NCBI RefSeq assembly: GCF_026151205.1
Contig: NC_087076.1
Coordinates: forward strand, 15,770,419 to 15,834,418
Source: Bolinopsis microptera
Taxonomy: Eukaryota > Ctenophora > Tentaculata > Lobata > Bolinopsidae
Direction of reading: 5' to 3'
DNA length: 64,000 bases
The notes under the pieces were generated by a model. It saw only the letters and a program-made list of their open reading frames with translations. It ran no database searches and was not told where the DNA came from. The translations under genes and the position numbers were made by a program. This document shows, piece after piece, positions 46,654 through 58,475 of this stretch (positions are counted from its first letter, which is position 1; every line of letters begins with the position of its first letter).

Positions 46654-49600
46654 TCAGATCTCAGAAATTGTGGCAATACTCTCCTCAGGAATCTGAAGTA
46701 GATCTAAATGTGTGAAGAGAATATTCTATAATTAATGTTAAAAATGCGGAAAACTATCAAAAGTAAAGAAATTACTCAAATGCAGATTACTGCGAAATAA
46801 ATTGTATGATAGTAAATTTGTTATCCTTTTGTGTAAGTTATTAAACAATTATAACAAAATGTGACACTCTTAAACCAGTACAACACCCTTCATCAAACAT
46901 CCAAACAACATTCTGCAAATTGTACCCAACATCCAATACCCACATATCCAAATTAAACAAGCTCTGTATTATAACATCATTAACTAAATAAAATTAGACA
47001 AATCCACGTATTTTATTACCTTGACTCTTTCACTGTTAACTTTGACGGTGTACTTCATGGGATTGTTTCTACGTTTGAAAGTGGAACCCTGCACTTCATG
47101 CCAAATACCACTTATCAGAATCCTGAGAGAGTTGAATTGGGTAAACTTTGTGATGTAAGCTAAATCAGAGTCAATCAGATATGAGAATATAAAGGATCAC
47201 TTGTTTTATTTTTTCCCAATTTATCAAAATATCTTCATCGGCTAAAGTAAATATTTAGTTGGTTTACTGCAGCTTTCTGGAAATTAATGATGGGGGGGGG
47301 TCCAACCCGATCATTTCCGATCATTCCGATCCCGATTTTGGCCTCATCAACCCTCATATCGGAAAAATCGGGAAAATTTAAATCTTTCCTCTGAGGTTTC
47401 TAGGCGATATATGTAGCTATTTCTGTACTTAAATATGACAAGAAATCGATTGGTGGTGGTCCCAGAACCCCAAAATGGTTTCTAGTTCCAAACAAGAATC
47501 GTTTCGTCCGAAAAACAACACACTGTCGTATCAACTCTTGTTTGACAGAAACATCCACCCCGGTCCACAATTGAAAGAGGTACGGTTGGTAATAACAATA
47601 GTAACAAATAGGGAACGCTTTAGTAACTTTTGATTTAAATTGTCTCCACAATTTGTAACAGGCTATCTGCAGAAATGGGTAGCACGGTTAATGACCATTG
47701 ACCATGGTCCTTTCTCAAACTTCCAATCCTCAGTTAGATACAAAGAATAGTCTACACAATTTTAAATAACATTAAAAGAGAGGAGGAAGAGAAGGAGGAA
47801 GACTGAGGAGGAGGAGGACTGACGAGGAGGAGAAGGACCGAGAAGGACAGAGGAGGAGGAGGAGGACTGAGAGGAGGAGGACTGAAGAGGAGAGGGAGGA
47901 CTGAGGAAGAGGAGCAGGATTGGTGAGGAGGAAGAGGAGGACTGAGGACGGGGAGGAGGAGGACTAAGAGAACGCGAGGGCTAAGGACGAAAAGGACTGA
48001 GGACGAGGACGAGAGCGAGGACTGAGAGGAGGACTGATAAGAAAGAGAAGGAGGAGGAGGAGGAGGACTGAGGATGAGGAGGAGGAGAAGGAGGACTGGG
48101 GGAGGACTGAGGAGGAGGACTGAGGACTGAGGAGAAGGAGGACTGAGGAGGACAGAGGAGGACCAGGACGAGGACTAGGAGGATGAGGACGAGGACTAAG
48201 GACGAGGACTAGGAGGATGAGGACGAGGACTAAGGACGATGAGGATGAGGACGATGACTAAGGACATGAAGAGGACGACTGAGGAGGAGGACTGATTAGG
48301 AGGAGAAGGAAGAGGAGAAGGAGGAGGAGGGTGAGGAGGAGAACTGAGGAGGAGGAGGAGGAGAAGGAGGAAGACTGAGGAGAAAGAGGAGGACTGGGGA
48401 GGAGGAGAAGGACCGAGGAGGACTGAGGAGGAGGAGAAGGACCGAGGAGGACTGAGGAGGAGGAGGACTGAGGAGGAGGAGCAGCTGATTGGTGAGGAGG
48501 AGGAGGACTAAGGAGGAGGAGGACTGAGGAGGAGGACGAGAGCGAGGACGAGGAGGAAGACTGAAGAGGAGGACTGATAAGAAGGAGAAGGACGAGGACT
48601 GAGGAGGAGGACTGATGATGAGGAGGAGGAGAAGGAGGACTGGGGGAGGACTGAGGAAGAGGAGGACTTGGGGAGGACTGAGGAGGAGGAGGACTGGGGG
48701 AGGACTGAGGAGGATGATGAGGAGGAGGACTGAGGATGAGAAGGAGGAGAAGGAGGACTGGCGGAGGACTGATGAGGAGGTGGACTGGGGGAGGAGGACT
48801 TAGGAATAGGAGGAGAAGGAGGAGAAGGAGGAAAAGGAGGAGAAGGAGGAGGAGGACTGAGGAGGAGGAGGAGGACTTAGGAGTAGGAGGAGAATAAGGA
48901 GAAGGAGAAGGAGGACTGAGGAGGAGAAGGAGGAGGACTGAGGAGGAGAAGGACTGAGGAGGAGGACGAGGAGGATGAGGACGAGGAGGAGGAGGAGGAG
49001 GAGGACTGACGAGTAGGAGGAGGACTGGGGAATGAGGAGGAGGAGGACTGAGGAGGAATAAGATGAGCGCTGAGGAAGAGGACTGAAGAGGATGAGGAAG
49101 AGGAGGAGGACTGAGGAGTAGGACTGAGGAGGAGGAGGAGGACTAAGGAGAAGGATGAGGAGGATGAGGAGGAGGAGGAGGACTGAGGACGAAGACTAAG
49201 GAGGACGAAGACTAAGGACGAGGACTAGGAGGATGAGGACAAGGGTTAAGGAAGAGGAGGAGGAGGACTGAGGAGGAGGACTGATTAGGAGAAGAAGGAA
49301 GAGCCCGAAGAGGAGGATGAGGAGGAGGACTGAGGACGAGGACGACTAGTGTAGGACTGAGGATGAGGACTGATGAGGAGAAGGAGGAGGAGGACTGAGG
49401 AGGACGATGAGGAAGAGGAGACTGAGGAGGAGGAGGAGGACTGTTGAGGAGGAGGAGGAGGATGATAAGGAGGAGGACTGAGGAGGACTGAGGAGGAAGA
49501 CTGAGGAGGACGAGGACGAGGACTAAGGACGAGGAGGAGGAGGAGGACTGATTAGGAGAATAAGAAAGCGGAGAAGGAGGAGGAGGATGAGGCTAGGAGG

Positions 49601-52600
49601 AGAAGGAGAAGAATGAGGAGGAGGACTGGGGGAGGACTGAGGAGGAGGATAAGGAGGAGGAGGACTAAGGATGAGGATGAGGACGATTGTGAGGAGGACA
49701 GAGGATGAGGACTGATGAAGAGGAGAAGGAGGAGGATGAGGAGGAGGAGGACTGTGGAGGACTGAGGAGGATGACTGAGGAGGAGGATGAGGAGGAGGAC
49801 TCAGAAGGAGGACTCTGGAGGTGGACGAAGATGAGGAGGAGGACTCAGGAGGAGGATGACGACTATGAGGAGGACTCAGGAGGACTGATGGGGAGAAGGA
49901 GGAGGAGAAATGAGGAGGAGAAATGAGGAGGAGAAATGAGGAGGAGGAGGAGGAGAAGGAGAAGGAGGAGGACTGGGAGTAGGACTGAGGAGGAGGAGGG
50001 GACTGAGTAGCAGGGTGAGGAGGACTGAGGAGAAGGACGAGGACGAGGACGAGGAGTCAGGAAGAGGACTGAAGAGAACTGAGGAGGAGAAGGACTCAGG
50101 AGGAGGAGGAAGACTTAGGAGGAGGAGGAGGACTGATGAGAAGGAGGAGGAAGACTAGGGAGGAGGAGGACATGTAAATGTTTTGTCTGTTTTTGTCCGT
50201 TTTTGTTCGCCCTACTTTTTTTCCGTTTTGAAAATATAGGGTACCGAACGGACACAAAACATGATCCCCCAGCCAAGCATGTGTTACGATACAAATGTAC
50301 TTGACTACTACTGGTATACATTTAAGGTGCAGTGTACTAGTGATATCATGGTATGTTTAAAGACCGGACCACAAAATATAACCCGGTACCTAGTGTTGTA
50401 CTAATACATAATAACAAGTAACAGGGATAAAATTAATGAGCAGAAACAATCCGACAATCGATGTCACGTCAAAAGGCCAAAGCACTCGGGTCTGGGAGTA
50501 CATGACAACTCCAACTAGTAGTGAGCATACTAATAAGCCCCTGCAGTGGAAAAACACATAAAACATACTATTGGAATGTCCAATTGGTTTGTTTTCTTAT
50601 AACAATATAGCATATGTAGGGGTTCTGGTTGAATTATATCACTTCTGAGAGGTTTTAGAGATCGATTCTGTAAATTTCTCAATTTTCCGATTTTTCCGAT
50701 TCCGATTTTGGCCTCATCAACCCTCATATCGGACATCGGGTTGGACCCCCCCCAATGATAGGATTACTTGATAGAACATCACCTGTATCGCTTACTAGCG
50801 TGTATATTAAAGTCTCCTATTCTCAGAGTTGAAAAACACAGCATATCTCGCGGTACAACAATCATCGGGGCATCGTCCTGAGTGGAGTATCACTTCAAAT
50901 CACGTGATAGTCGATATCCTACAAAACTTTATACACATAAGTTGTTGAGAGGCAGTAAAAATTTCATCAGAACTGACCACTTGGTCGTCCAAGAGAAGAG
51001 GTGGATTTCTCAAATTCTCAATATTGTTGAAAATAAACAAATATAACTAATTTCACTCACATTACAAAGACATGCATATTGCGGGTAGACGGACCCGTCA
51101 GGTCTGAAAATCTGTTTAAGAGGGAAACTTTTGTAGTTGTCAGGTAGGATATTCTCCAGAGGACAAAGAGTTGTGGCGGAGTCACAGCGTTTATCAGTTA
51201 AACCAGGTCCTGGCTCCACTGGTGCTGTGAGTGTGAGGTGAGGATCTGGTATTTTGTTGTAGATACGAAGGGGGATGGTTTGAGGTAGTGGACTGCACAT
51301 GTTGCAGTAGGGACGTTGTGAGGACTGGAGGTTGATGTTAGAACCTGGAGACTGCTCGTGAGGTTGCGGTACTGGAGCCTGGTTATCAGGGAGTGTTGAA
51401 GAGTGCGTTTCTGGGACTTGGTTGCAGAGGTTCTGGTTACTTAAGGCAGGTGGAACGGTTAGTGCCGTATTATTTAAGATTCCTTGATTATCTGCAGAGG
51501 GAGAATTAGCAAGACGAGTGACATAGTTCTGATGGGAAGGTCTAATGTAAGAAATGTGTTGGGGAATATTGTGGTAATCAGAGGGCAGATGTCTCCATTC
51601 TCGAGCAGCAGCAGTTGTCCTATCCGGAGGATTACTGTACACATTTTTGGGTGTAGTCGTGGTTTCGGAGCTATTTAAAGGTATTTGTAGTCCACCTGAC
51701 ATGCTCGCTCCAGGTTGTACAAGTTGCTGTGCAGGGATATTATTGTAGGGGCTCTGGGGACTATTTAGATAATGTAATCTACCTGGGCTATCACTCCATG
51801 GCTGATTAATGTACCCAACATTTGGAGATATTTGTTGACCAATATGGTAGCCAGGAGCTTTAAAACCGGGCCCAGATTGCCACTGAGGGACAGATTTACA
51901 GAGAATAGGATATCCTGCAGCTGCAGAATCACCGTTCATATTAGGACCGTTCGTGGAGGGTGGTGGGAACTGTTGACTTGCTAGGAGGCAGCCAGTGCAT
52001 CCAGGAATTCCACCATAGGTGTGGGGTGAAGAGAGTTTGGTACACGGTGGGTTATTAGACCATGTGTTAGGGCATCTTGCCTGTTGAGGAGATGCAGTGT
52101 AATTAGGTTCTGATCCGAAGTTATTAGCAGTTAGATGAGGGGCAGTACAAGGGTTCTCTTGTCGAGGAGAATAAGCTTCGTGGTTAAGAAAGGAAGGGGC
52201 CATATTGAGATTTTGCATAGAATCGTTTAAACCATCAGAGTTTCCAAGGTTACCGTGATGAGCTCGATCCACCTGGACACTCTGAAACGCTGAAGGGTGA
52301 CCACTTCCAGGACTGGAAGGCTCCTCTGGTACAGTTGAGACAGCCGGGCTAGGGAACCTGCAGGTAACAGTGTTGAATCTGGAGGAGACTTGACTACTCT
52401 CCGTACTAGGTGAGCTGCTGATGTTTGGTACTGAGAGTGGCGTAGAACTGAGCACACTAGAACAAGGTCTCTGTGCAGGGGAGGTTGCTTCGTCAGATCG
52501 GGTTACTTGCCCGGGGATACCATTGCTTGGAACAGGAGGAAATTGGAATACTGCAGGCTTGTTATAGTAATTAGGCGCAACTGTAGGTTGAGCAGTGGAT

Positions 52601-53958
52601 TTAGGGTTGCTATAGTAATTAGGAGCAACTGCAGGTTGACCAGGAGATCTAGGGTTGCTATAGTAATTAGGAGCAACTGCAGGTTGACCAGGAGATTTAG
52701 GGTTGTTATAGTAGTTAGGAGCAACTGCAGGTTGACCAGGAGATTTAGGGTTGCTGTAATAATTATGAGTAACTGCAGGTTGACCAGGAGATCTAGGGTT
52801 GCCATAGTAATTAAGAGCAACTGCAGGTTGACCAGGAGATTTAGGGTTGCTATAGTAATTAGGAGCAACTGCAGGTTGACCAGGAGATTTAGGGATGCTA
52901 TAGTAATTAGGAGCAACTGTAGGTTGACCAGGAGATTTAGGGATGCTATAGTAATTAGGAGCAACTGTAGGTTGAGCAGTGGATTTAGGGATGCCATAGT
53001 AATTAGGAGCAACTGCAGGTTGACCAGGAGATTTAGGGATGCTATAGTAATTAGGAGCAACTGCAGGTTGACCAGGAGATTTAGGGTTGCTATAGTAATT
53101 AGGAGCAAGTGTAGGTTGACCAGGAGAATTAGGGTTGCCATAGTAATTAGGAGCAACTGCAGGTTTACCAGGAGAATTAGGGTTGCCATAGTAATTAGGA
53201 GCAACTGCAGGTTTACCAGGAGAATTAGGGTTGCCATAGTAATTAGGAGCAACTGCAGGTTTACCAGGAGAATTAGGGTTGCCATAGTAATTAGGAGCAA
53301 CTGCAGGTTTACCAGGAGAATTAGGGTTGCCATAGTAATTAGGAGCAACTGCAGGTTTACCAGGAGAATTAGGGTTGCCATAGTAATTAGGAGCAACTGC
53401 AGGTTTACCAGGAGAATTAGGGTTGCCATAGTAATTAGGAGCAACTGCAGGTTTACCAGGAGAATTAGGGTTGCCATAGTAATTAGGAGCAACTGCAGGT
53501 TTACCAGGAGAATTAGGGTTGCCATAGTAATTAGGAGCAACTGCAGGTTGACCAGGAGATTTAGGGTTGCCATAGTAATTAGGAGCAACCGTAGGTTATC
53601 CAGGAGATTTAGCGCAAGCGGTATAAGTTGGCGGATGAGACGAACTGTCGAAAGTATCAGAGGCTTGCACTCCTGAGAAAACAGCTGGACTGTCAGCTCC
53701 TCTCCCGGCCGTTCTCTCGGGTAACAGAATCATACAGGACTGAAATAGCCTTTTGTCAAACTCTCAGTAATTTTCTGTATACACACTATAGTATTCACTG
53801 TTAATTAACTCAAAATAAACGAACCTAATAACAAAACGCAGACATCAGTGACTCACGTTGACAATTTGAGAGAACTGAGGAAGAACCTGAGATCCGCAGA
53901 ACACAGTCGAGGCTGGTACAGCCGTGTACTTGGTGAAATCAAGTGAACCTCTACTCAT
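46654..53958 (-). CDS. Pro/Asn-rich protein with about 22 copies of a 16-residue repeat, five exons
   Basis: Exons in transcript order: 53857-53958 (MSRGSLDFTKYTAVPAS), 51061-53739, 50796-50877, 47020-47159, 46654-46692; all GT-AG and in frame, 1,013 residues if the one internal stop is read through. Exon 2 begins with a repeat region, unit SPGKPAVAPNYYGNPN with Q/K, A/T and K/N variants, then about 500 residues rich in P, S, N, Q. The C-terminal 130 residues look folded (IFRPDGSVYPQYACLC, MLCFSTLRIGDFNIHA, FNSLRILISGIWHEVQG, KYTVKVNSERVK). No known family is recognised; a nuclear regulator or structural protein are both possible. A TAA at 53596-53598 interrupts the first repeat unit. Intron 3 contains a 3.5-kb TIR element. 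Confidence 0.7.
47292..50753. mobile_element. TIR element filled by a giant GGA-type microsatellite
   Basis: The left end reads GGGGGTCCAACCCGAT and the right end is its complement ATCGGGTTGGACCCCC. Next to these, CCGATTTTGGCCTCATCAAC-type sequence occurs at both ends. AATGAT flanks both sides (47286-47291 and 50754-50759), a likely 6-bp target duplication. The subterminal parts (47390-47780 and 50170-50690) are unique; the frame at 47400-47651 is not a recognisable transposase. The middle is microsatellite. The superfamily is unknown. It lies in an intron of the repeat-protein gene. Confidence 0.75.
47778..50170. repeat. 2.4-kb (GGA)n / GGACTGA complex microsatellite
   Basis: Almost pure-purine top strand made of GAGGAGGA, GAGGACTGAGGA and GACGAGGA words, with only scattered pyrimidines (CT of GGACTGA). 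There is no higher-order unit of fixed length. Frames within it encode Glu/Arg low complexity and are not genes. The polypurine strand could form triplex or G-rich structures and is an assembly hazard. Confidence 0.97.
52559..53613 (-). repeat. 48-bp coding minisatellite, about 22 units
   Basis: The unit length is 48 bp, sixteen codons, in frame with the host exon. Units at about 53112-53540 are nearly identical (SPGKPAVAPNYYGNPN), while those toward 52559 carry K, Q and T substitutions and two read STAQP. Homogenised central units with diverged edges point to recent expansion by unequal exchange. Because 48 is divisible by three, long open frames also appear in the other frames and on the opposite strand; these are shadows. 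Confidence 0.95.
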
Positions 53959-54889
53959 TTTGTATAGAAAACCTCGAAATTTTAGGTCACAGAAAAATAA
54001 TAGTAAACCCGAACGCTATATTCTAGAGTAAACCACACGTCACATGAGAGAAGATAACTTTAGTCAGGTGGAGACTGGATACCTTAAACAGTGATTGGCT
54101 CACATTAGAAAACTTTTGTTTACATTTTAGAAAGACAGACCCCATCATCCAATTCAGTTTTTAGAGTACTACGAAACTTGATTGTCAGAGGAATCAGGGA
54201 AACACGCAGATCTAAATGTAGTTTAAATCAAAACACTTAATATCGTTATGTTCACAATGAATCCGAAATAAATATTATTTTCTTCGACTTATCAGAAGTA
54301 AATGGCGTGTTTTAAAACAAATTATTCGAACAATGCAAATAAAATAGAATTTTGTTAATTTATCTAAATTATTGTTACCGTAACCCAACCATCTTTAAAT
54401 CTAAAAGGTCAATCATCTGAAAATTAAATTCATCACAAACAAAAATTGAACCGTGTTCAATTTACTGCATATATGAGGGGGAAAAAAGTAAAAATCTCTA
54501 AACAAAACCCATAAGACAATTTCAATTAAATTAACATTTTCCATCTAGATCTATCCGAGCCAAACATAAAGTTTTATAATATTGTAAGATTGTTTCTTCC
54601 GAACGATTAAGACAAGGGTAATCAGCGATTTATAATGATAACATAAAGTAATGACTTGAATTTAAGCTCTAACAGTAACTCCTAACTCCTAAGCAAGGAT
54701 TACATACAATTTCGACGAACAAATATATGAACATCATGGATTCTGGATCTCAGCAAAAATAAACAATGATCTTAATTCTTAGTTCTGACGCGATATACCG
54801 ATAAGAAAACTGTGGCAGTTGTAACGCGTATTGGTGCTAGAAAACCTAAGGACGAAGGTAACTTATAAACTACAAAAGAAGCAAGACAA
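53959..54889. other. spacer between two minus-strand genes
   Basis: It should contain the promoter of the repeat-protein gene and the 3' UTR of SEC63. No exon or repeat was supported. Confidence 0.5.
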
Positions 54890-57800
54890 CTAGTCCTCAT
54901 CCTCCTCCTCGTCACTGTCCGTATCAGTGATCTCACTCTCTGACAAACTATCACTCTCCTCAGAGTCGGATATGTGCTCCCACTGCTTCACTGCCTTCGT
55001 CTCTATAGCCTTCTCTACCAGCAGCTTCAACAAAACCTCCTTCTCACAGCTCAGGTACGAGTCACTCTTCAGTATAACATTAAACTTGTGGTGTCCCAGA
55101 ACTTCGGGTGCCTGGAACTTCAGGATAACTTCCTGTTTGTCCTCCAGACCCGCCACGTATTTGGGAGGTGTGATGACCTCGCCAGTCTTTCTATCCGCAA
55201 TGAAAACCCACCAGCCCTCCTCCTTGTCGACAGGGAAGAAAGGGCAGTGAACTGGGTGAGAGTCAGCTCCATCACCATCCTTGTTCTTCTTCTTTGTGAT
55301 TTCTTGTTGTAGGGATCTCCATTCCTCGTCGTCATCGTAGTCCTTGTCACCTCCTCCTGTCGACTCTTCGTCTTCACTGCCTGATTCGTTCTCATCATCA
55401 GACCTGGTTTGAGAGCTAAATTTAAAAATAGGATTTCAGCTTTCTATTTACAATATAAATTATTTATAATAATAAATACTAACAAAAGTCGATCATCATT
55501 TTTAAATGCGAACTCTTTATAAATTGACCTTGAGTCTTATAAATTCTAAACTGAAACAAATATCAGCTCATACCTGTCTTCAGCGTCTGACTTCTCCCGC
55601 TCATCCTCGCTGTCTTCCTCGTTTTCATCGTCAGCTTCCTCCTCTCCCTGTTTTACCAACTGCTTGTTCTCTTCCTCTGAGAAGTTATCGTTGAGACCAA
55701 TCCGTGGCAAAATGAAATTGAACTTATGGATGCGAAAACTTAAGTAGAAGAAGAACGGTGTAGTTATTGACTACTAGCAAAGAAACTGATTTCATAAACA
55801 TAAAAACATCCTTCGAAGAGAATGAAAAAAGAAATAAAGCTTGATTACCTGCATTCTCGTTCTCTTTATTTTCCTCACTCTTGCTTTTCTTCTTTTGGGA
55901 GACCTTCTTTTTCTTCTGCACATTTTTCTGCTTCTTAGCTTGTTTCTGCCATGATTTTTTCTTGACATCCTTATCTTCTTCATCCTTGAGCGCAAGAACT
56001 GGCTCATCGTCATCTAGAATGTCAACCACATCCCTGGAAAATAATAATTCTAAATAAAGTATTATGACGATACACAATTTGCGTTCATTTTTAATTTTCT
56101 GTAATTGCTGTCGAGTGTCAACTTAGCAACATCACATGGCGCCTGGCGGAGCGTTTAAAAAAACCAAAAATTACGTATATGCTAAATGAACAAACCTGAG
56201 TGACTTCCTGTCCAAGAAGCACGTGACCGTCACAATGGAACCAGCAGAGATAGTCATCGTGTTCTCGTCATCTAAAACCTGGTGTAGGACAGGGTAAACA
56301 CTACTGGTAATTAACTGAAGTCAACACTCAGCACGGACTTCTATCTTACAAGTTCTACCCGGGGAGGGGAGGGGGGGGGGTCTGCTACACTATTTTAGCA
56401 GACCCCCCCCCCCTGTTCTACCCGGTAGTTTGTTAAGCAGACATATGAGATTTCGCTGGTTAAGAATATTTGTGGCAGACGTGTTTCAGTAAAAACTGAT
56501 CAGGCAAAACTCTCAAAACAATAAGTCTCAAAAAATCTATATAAAACATTGCTAACCTCGCTCTTGACTTCCATATCAATATGTGGCATCTCCCAGCAGA
56601 CCCTCATCATATTATCATACTCCTCTTCCCCCAACATCCTCAGCCTACTCCTCCTATCAGCGTCACTGAGCTGAGCAAACTGGAGCAGAGACTTGATGTT
56701 ACTACGTTTGGTGGAGAAATACTTCAACATTTCCTCAGTGAAGTGAGGGAGTTGCAGGAGAGGTGACTTGTTGTCCCACGTCGCTTGGATCGCCATTACG
56801 TTTATTTTTATCAAGTTTTCAAATGTTTTAACGTTCGGTGCTGCGACGTGTTTTTGTCGCTTAGAGAAGTAGATCAGTTGGAAACAGATGTTGAGTGCCT
56901 CGCTGATCAGGGCAGGTATTTTCTTAGTTATGATGTTGATGTCAAGATTATTTTCTTCATTTAGTTTCTCTGAACGGTTGCAAAACGAATGAAACAGTGT
57001 CCTAGCCTTAATACTGTAAAGGTATTTGAAGGGCGGATTGGGATTTTTCTCGTGAAGCTGCTTGCACTCCTTCATCAGGAGTGGTATCTGGATATTATCT
57101 GATTCCCGTTCTTTCACCTCTTTATTCTGTGATTTCTCGAACTCAAACGCAGAGCACAGGATCATGATGCACTTGCTAACATTATGAAGACTGTTCTTGG
57201 CAAGGAATGAGAGGTAAAGCTGGGTGGTATGAAGTAGAATATCATCCGCTGAATATTTTATAGATCTGTACCACCAGGACCCCACCACAGTTGGGAGCAG
57301 GATCATGAACATTAGCACATACAGTCCCAACACGAACACGGAATTGTTCTTGTCGACTATCCAGGAGGGTAGGGCAATACCAAACTGCATAGCTTGAGGG
57401 CCATCAGGATTCCATGATCGATCCAGTTCTGACGCGTTACATCGTCAGTTAAAGCCTGGTAGGCCTTGTTTATCTGTACAAACATTTGCTCGTCACCTCC
57501 CTTGTCAGGATGGTGAACCAGCGACAGCTTTTTGTAAGCTTTCTTAATCTCCTTAGTCGTGGAACTAGGATCAATGCCAAGAATTGTAAAGGGGTTATAC
57601 TCGACATGCGTATTCTCTGTGGTGGACGCTTTGAAAGCAAAGTACGCCACTGCGCTCCACCCTAGGATAATAACCAAACTTTTTATAATCTTACTGCCAG
57701 TGTTCTTACGTTTCTCTTTGAGCATGGAAGATTTGCCAACACAAGACTTACAGGTACAGGGCACAGTTCGTCTTTTGGATCTGGGGTCAGGGTAAAATGG

Positions 57801-57902
57801 CCATATTACGTAGGTCAGAGGGATAAAGACGATGAGGAGGAATGCCAACATAAAGTAGTAGAAGGTAGACCCCGTCTCGTCATACTCAAATTGCATTCCC
57901 AT
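54890..57902 (-). CDS. SEC63: SEC63, J-domain subunit of the ER translocon
   Basis: An ER membrane protein that recruits BiP to the Sec61/Sec62 channel. Exons in transcript order: 56557-57902, 56196-56278, 55849-56033, 55574-55676, 54890-55415. Start MGMQFEYDETGSTFYYF matches family N-termini. Membrane segments flank a lumenal J domain with the HPD motif (LVHHPDKGGDEQMF). After the J domain comes FGIALPSWIVDKNNS and VVGSWWYRSIKYSADDIL, then the helical Brl region (LLQLPHFTEEML), a Lys-rich stretch, an acidic stretch, a final beta sandwich (WWVFIADRKTG; LKSDSYLSCEKEV) and an acidic tail. About 747 residues (human 760). Near 57405 one base is missing: the family motif NPDGPQA is readable only in the next frame. 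The remaining sequence is undamaged. Confidence 0.93.
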
Positions 57903-58475
57903 CCTGCCTTAGAGAAGTAACTGATTAACAACAAGATAATAATGGTAATTAATAATTTTTACTAAATACAGCATTCCCATTAAATACAGCAACTCACACA
58001 AAATAAACAAAATTTCAATGGCACATCCATGACAGTGAATCTATCTGACTATTATAATTCTCTTTTAGGATAAGCAATGAAAATGTGCATCTAAAATTTC
58101 CGTGCGATACGTCTAGTTAGAGCTACTCAACATAATTTCTACAAATTTCAACAAAATTACCGCGTGAACATGACGTTTCCGAGTAAAACAATTTATGCGT
58201 CTTCGCGTAAATTTGTCGTCGCGCCTTACAAATACGAATATAAAAACGTGCTTCTCAATACTTAGATATTTAGAGTATCAAGATAGTGTTATCAGCTTTC
58301 TTAGGGAGACGGGAGTGTGACACAATTTCGTTGTTTTAAAACACAATATGGAATATTCCTAGCTCACATGCTCAGATGAATCTATGAAGTTGTTAAAGTT
58401 GTTAAAGCATTAGATAAAAGTCCAGACAATAAATAAATACAGTACAGATGGCATGTATATAAAAACCCGTTAAAA
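57903..58475. other. spacer between SEC63 and the methyltransferase gene
   Basis: Presumed SEC63 promoter and methyltransferase 3' UTR; no gene seen. The 61-codon frame at 58382-58567 overlaps the methyltransferase end and is a shadow. Confidence 0.5.

Noticed and set aside
47400-47651. 83-codon frame inside the TIR element as transposase remnant
   Set aside because: No catalytic motif or similarity to a known transposase can be seen.
47778-50170. Glu/Arg-rich open frames in the GGA array
   Set aside because: Low-complexity products of a microsatellite; no splice context and no conserved sequence.
52503-53676. Long overlapping open frames on both strands (361 codons LLITMATLILLVNLQ-type and 389 codons VIRSNCRFTRRIRVA-type)
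   Set aside because: They are the other readings of the 48-bp repeat; the frame giving SPGKPAVAPNYYGNPN continues into the flanking exon and splices correctly, the others do not.
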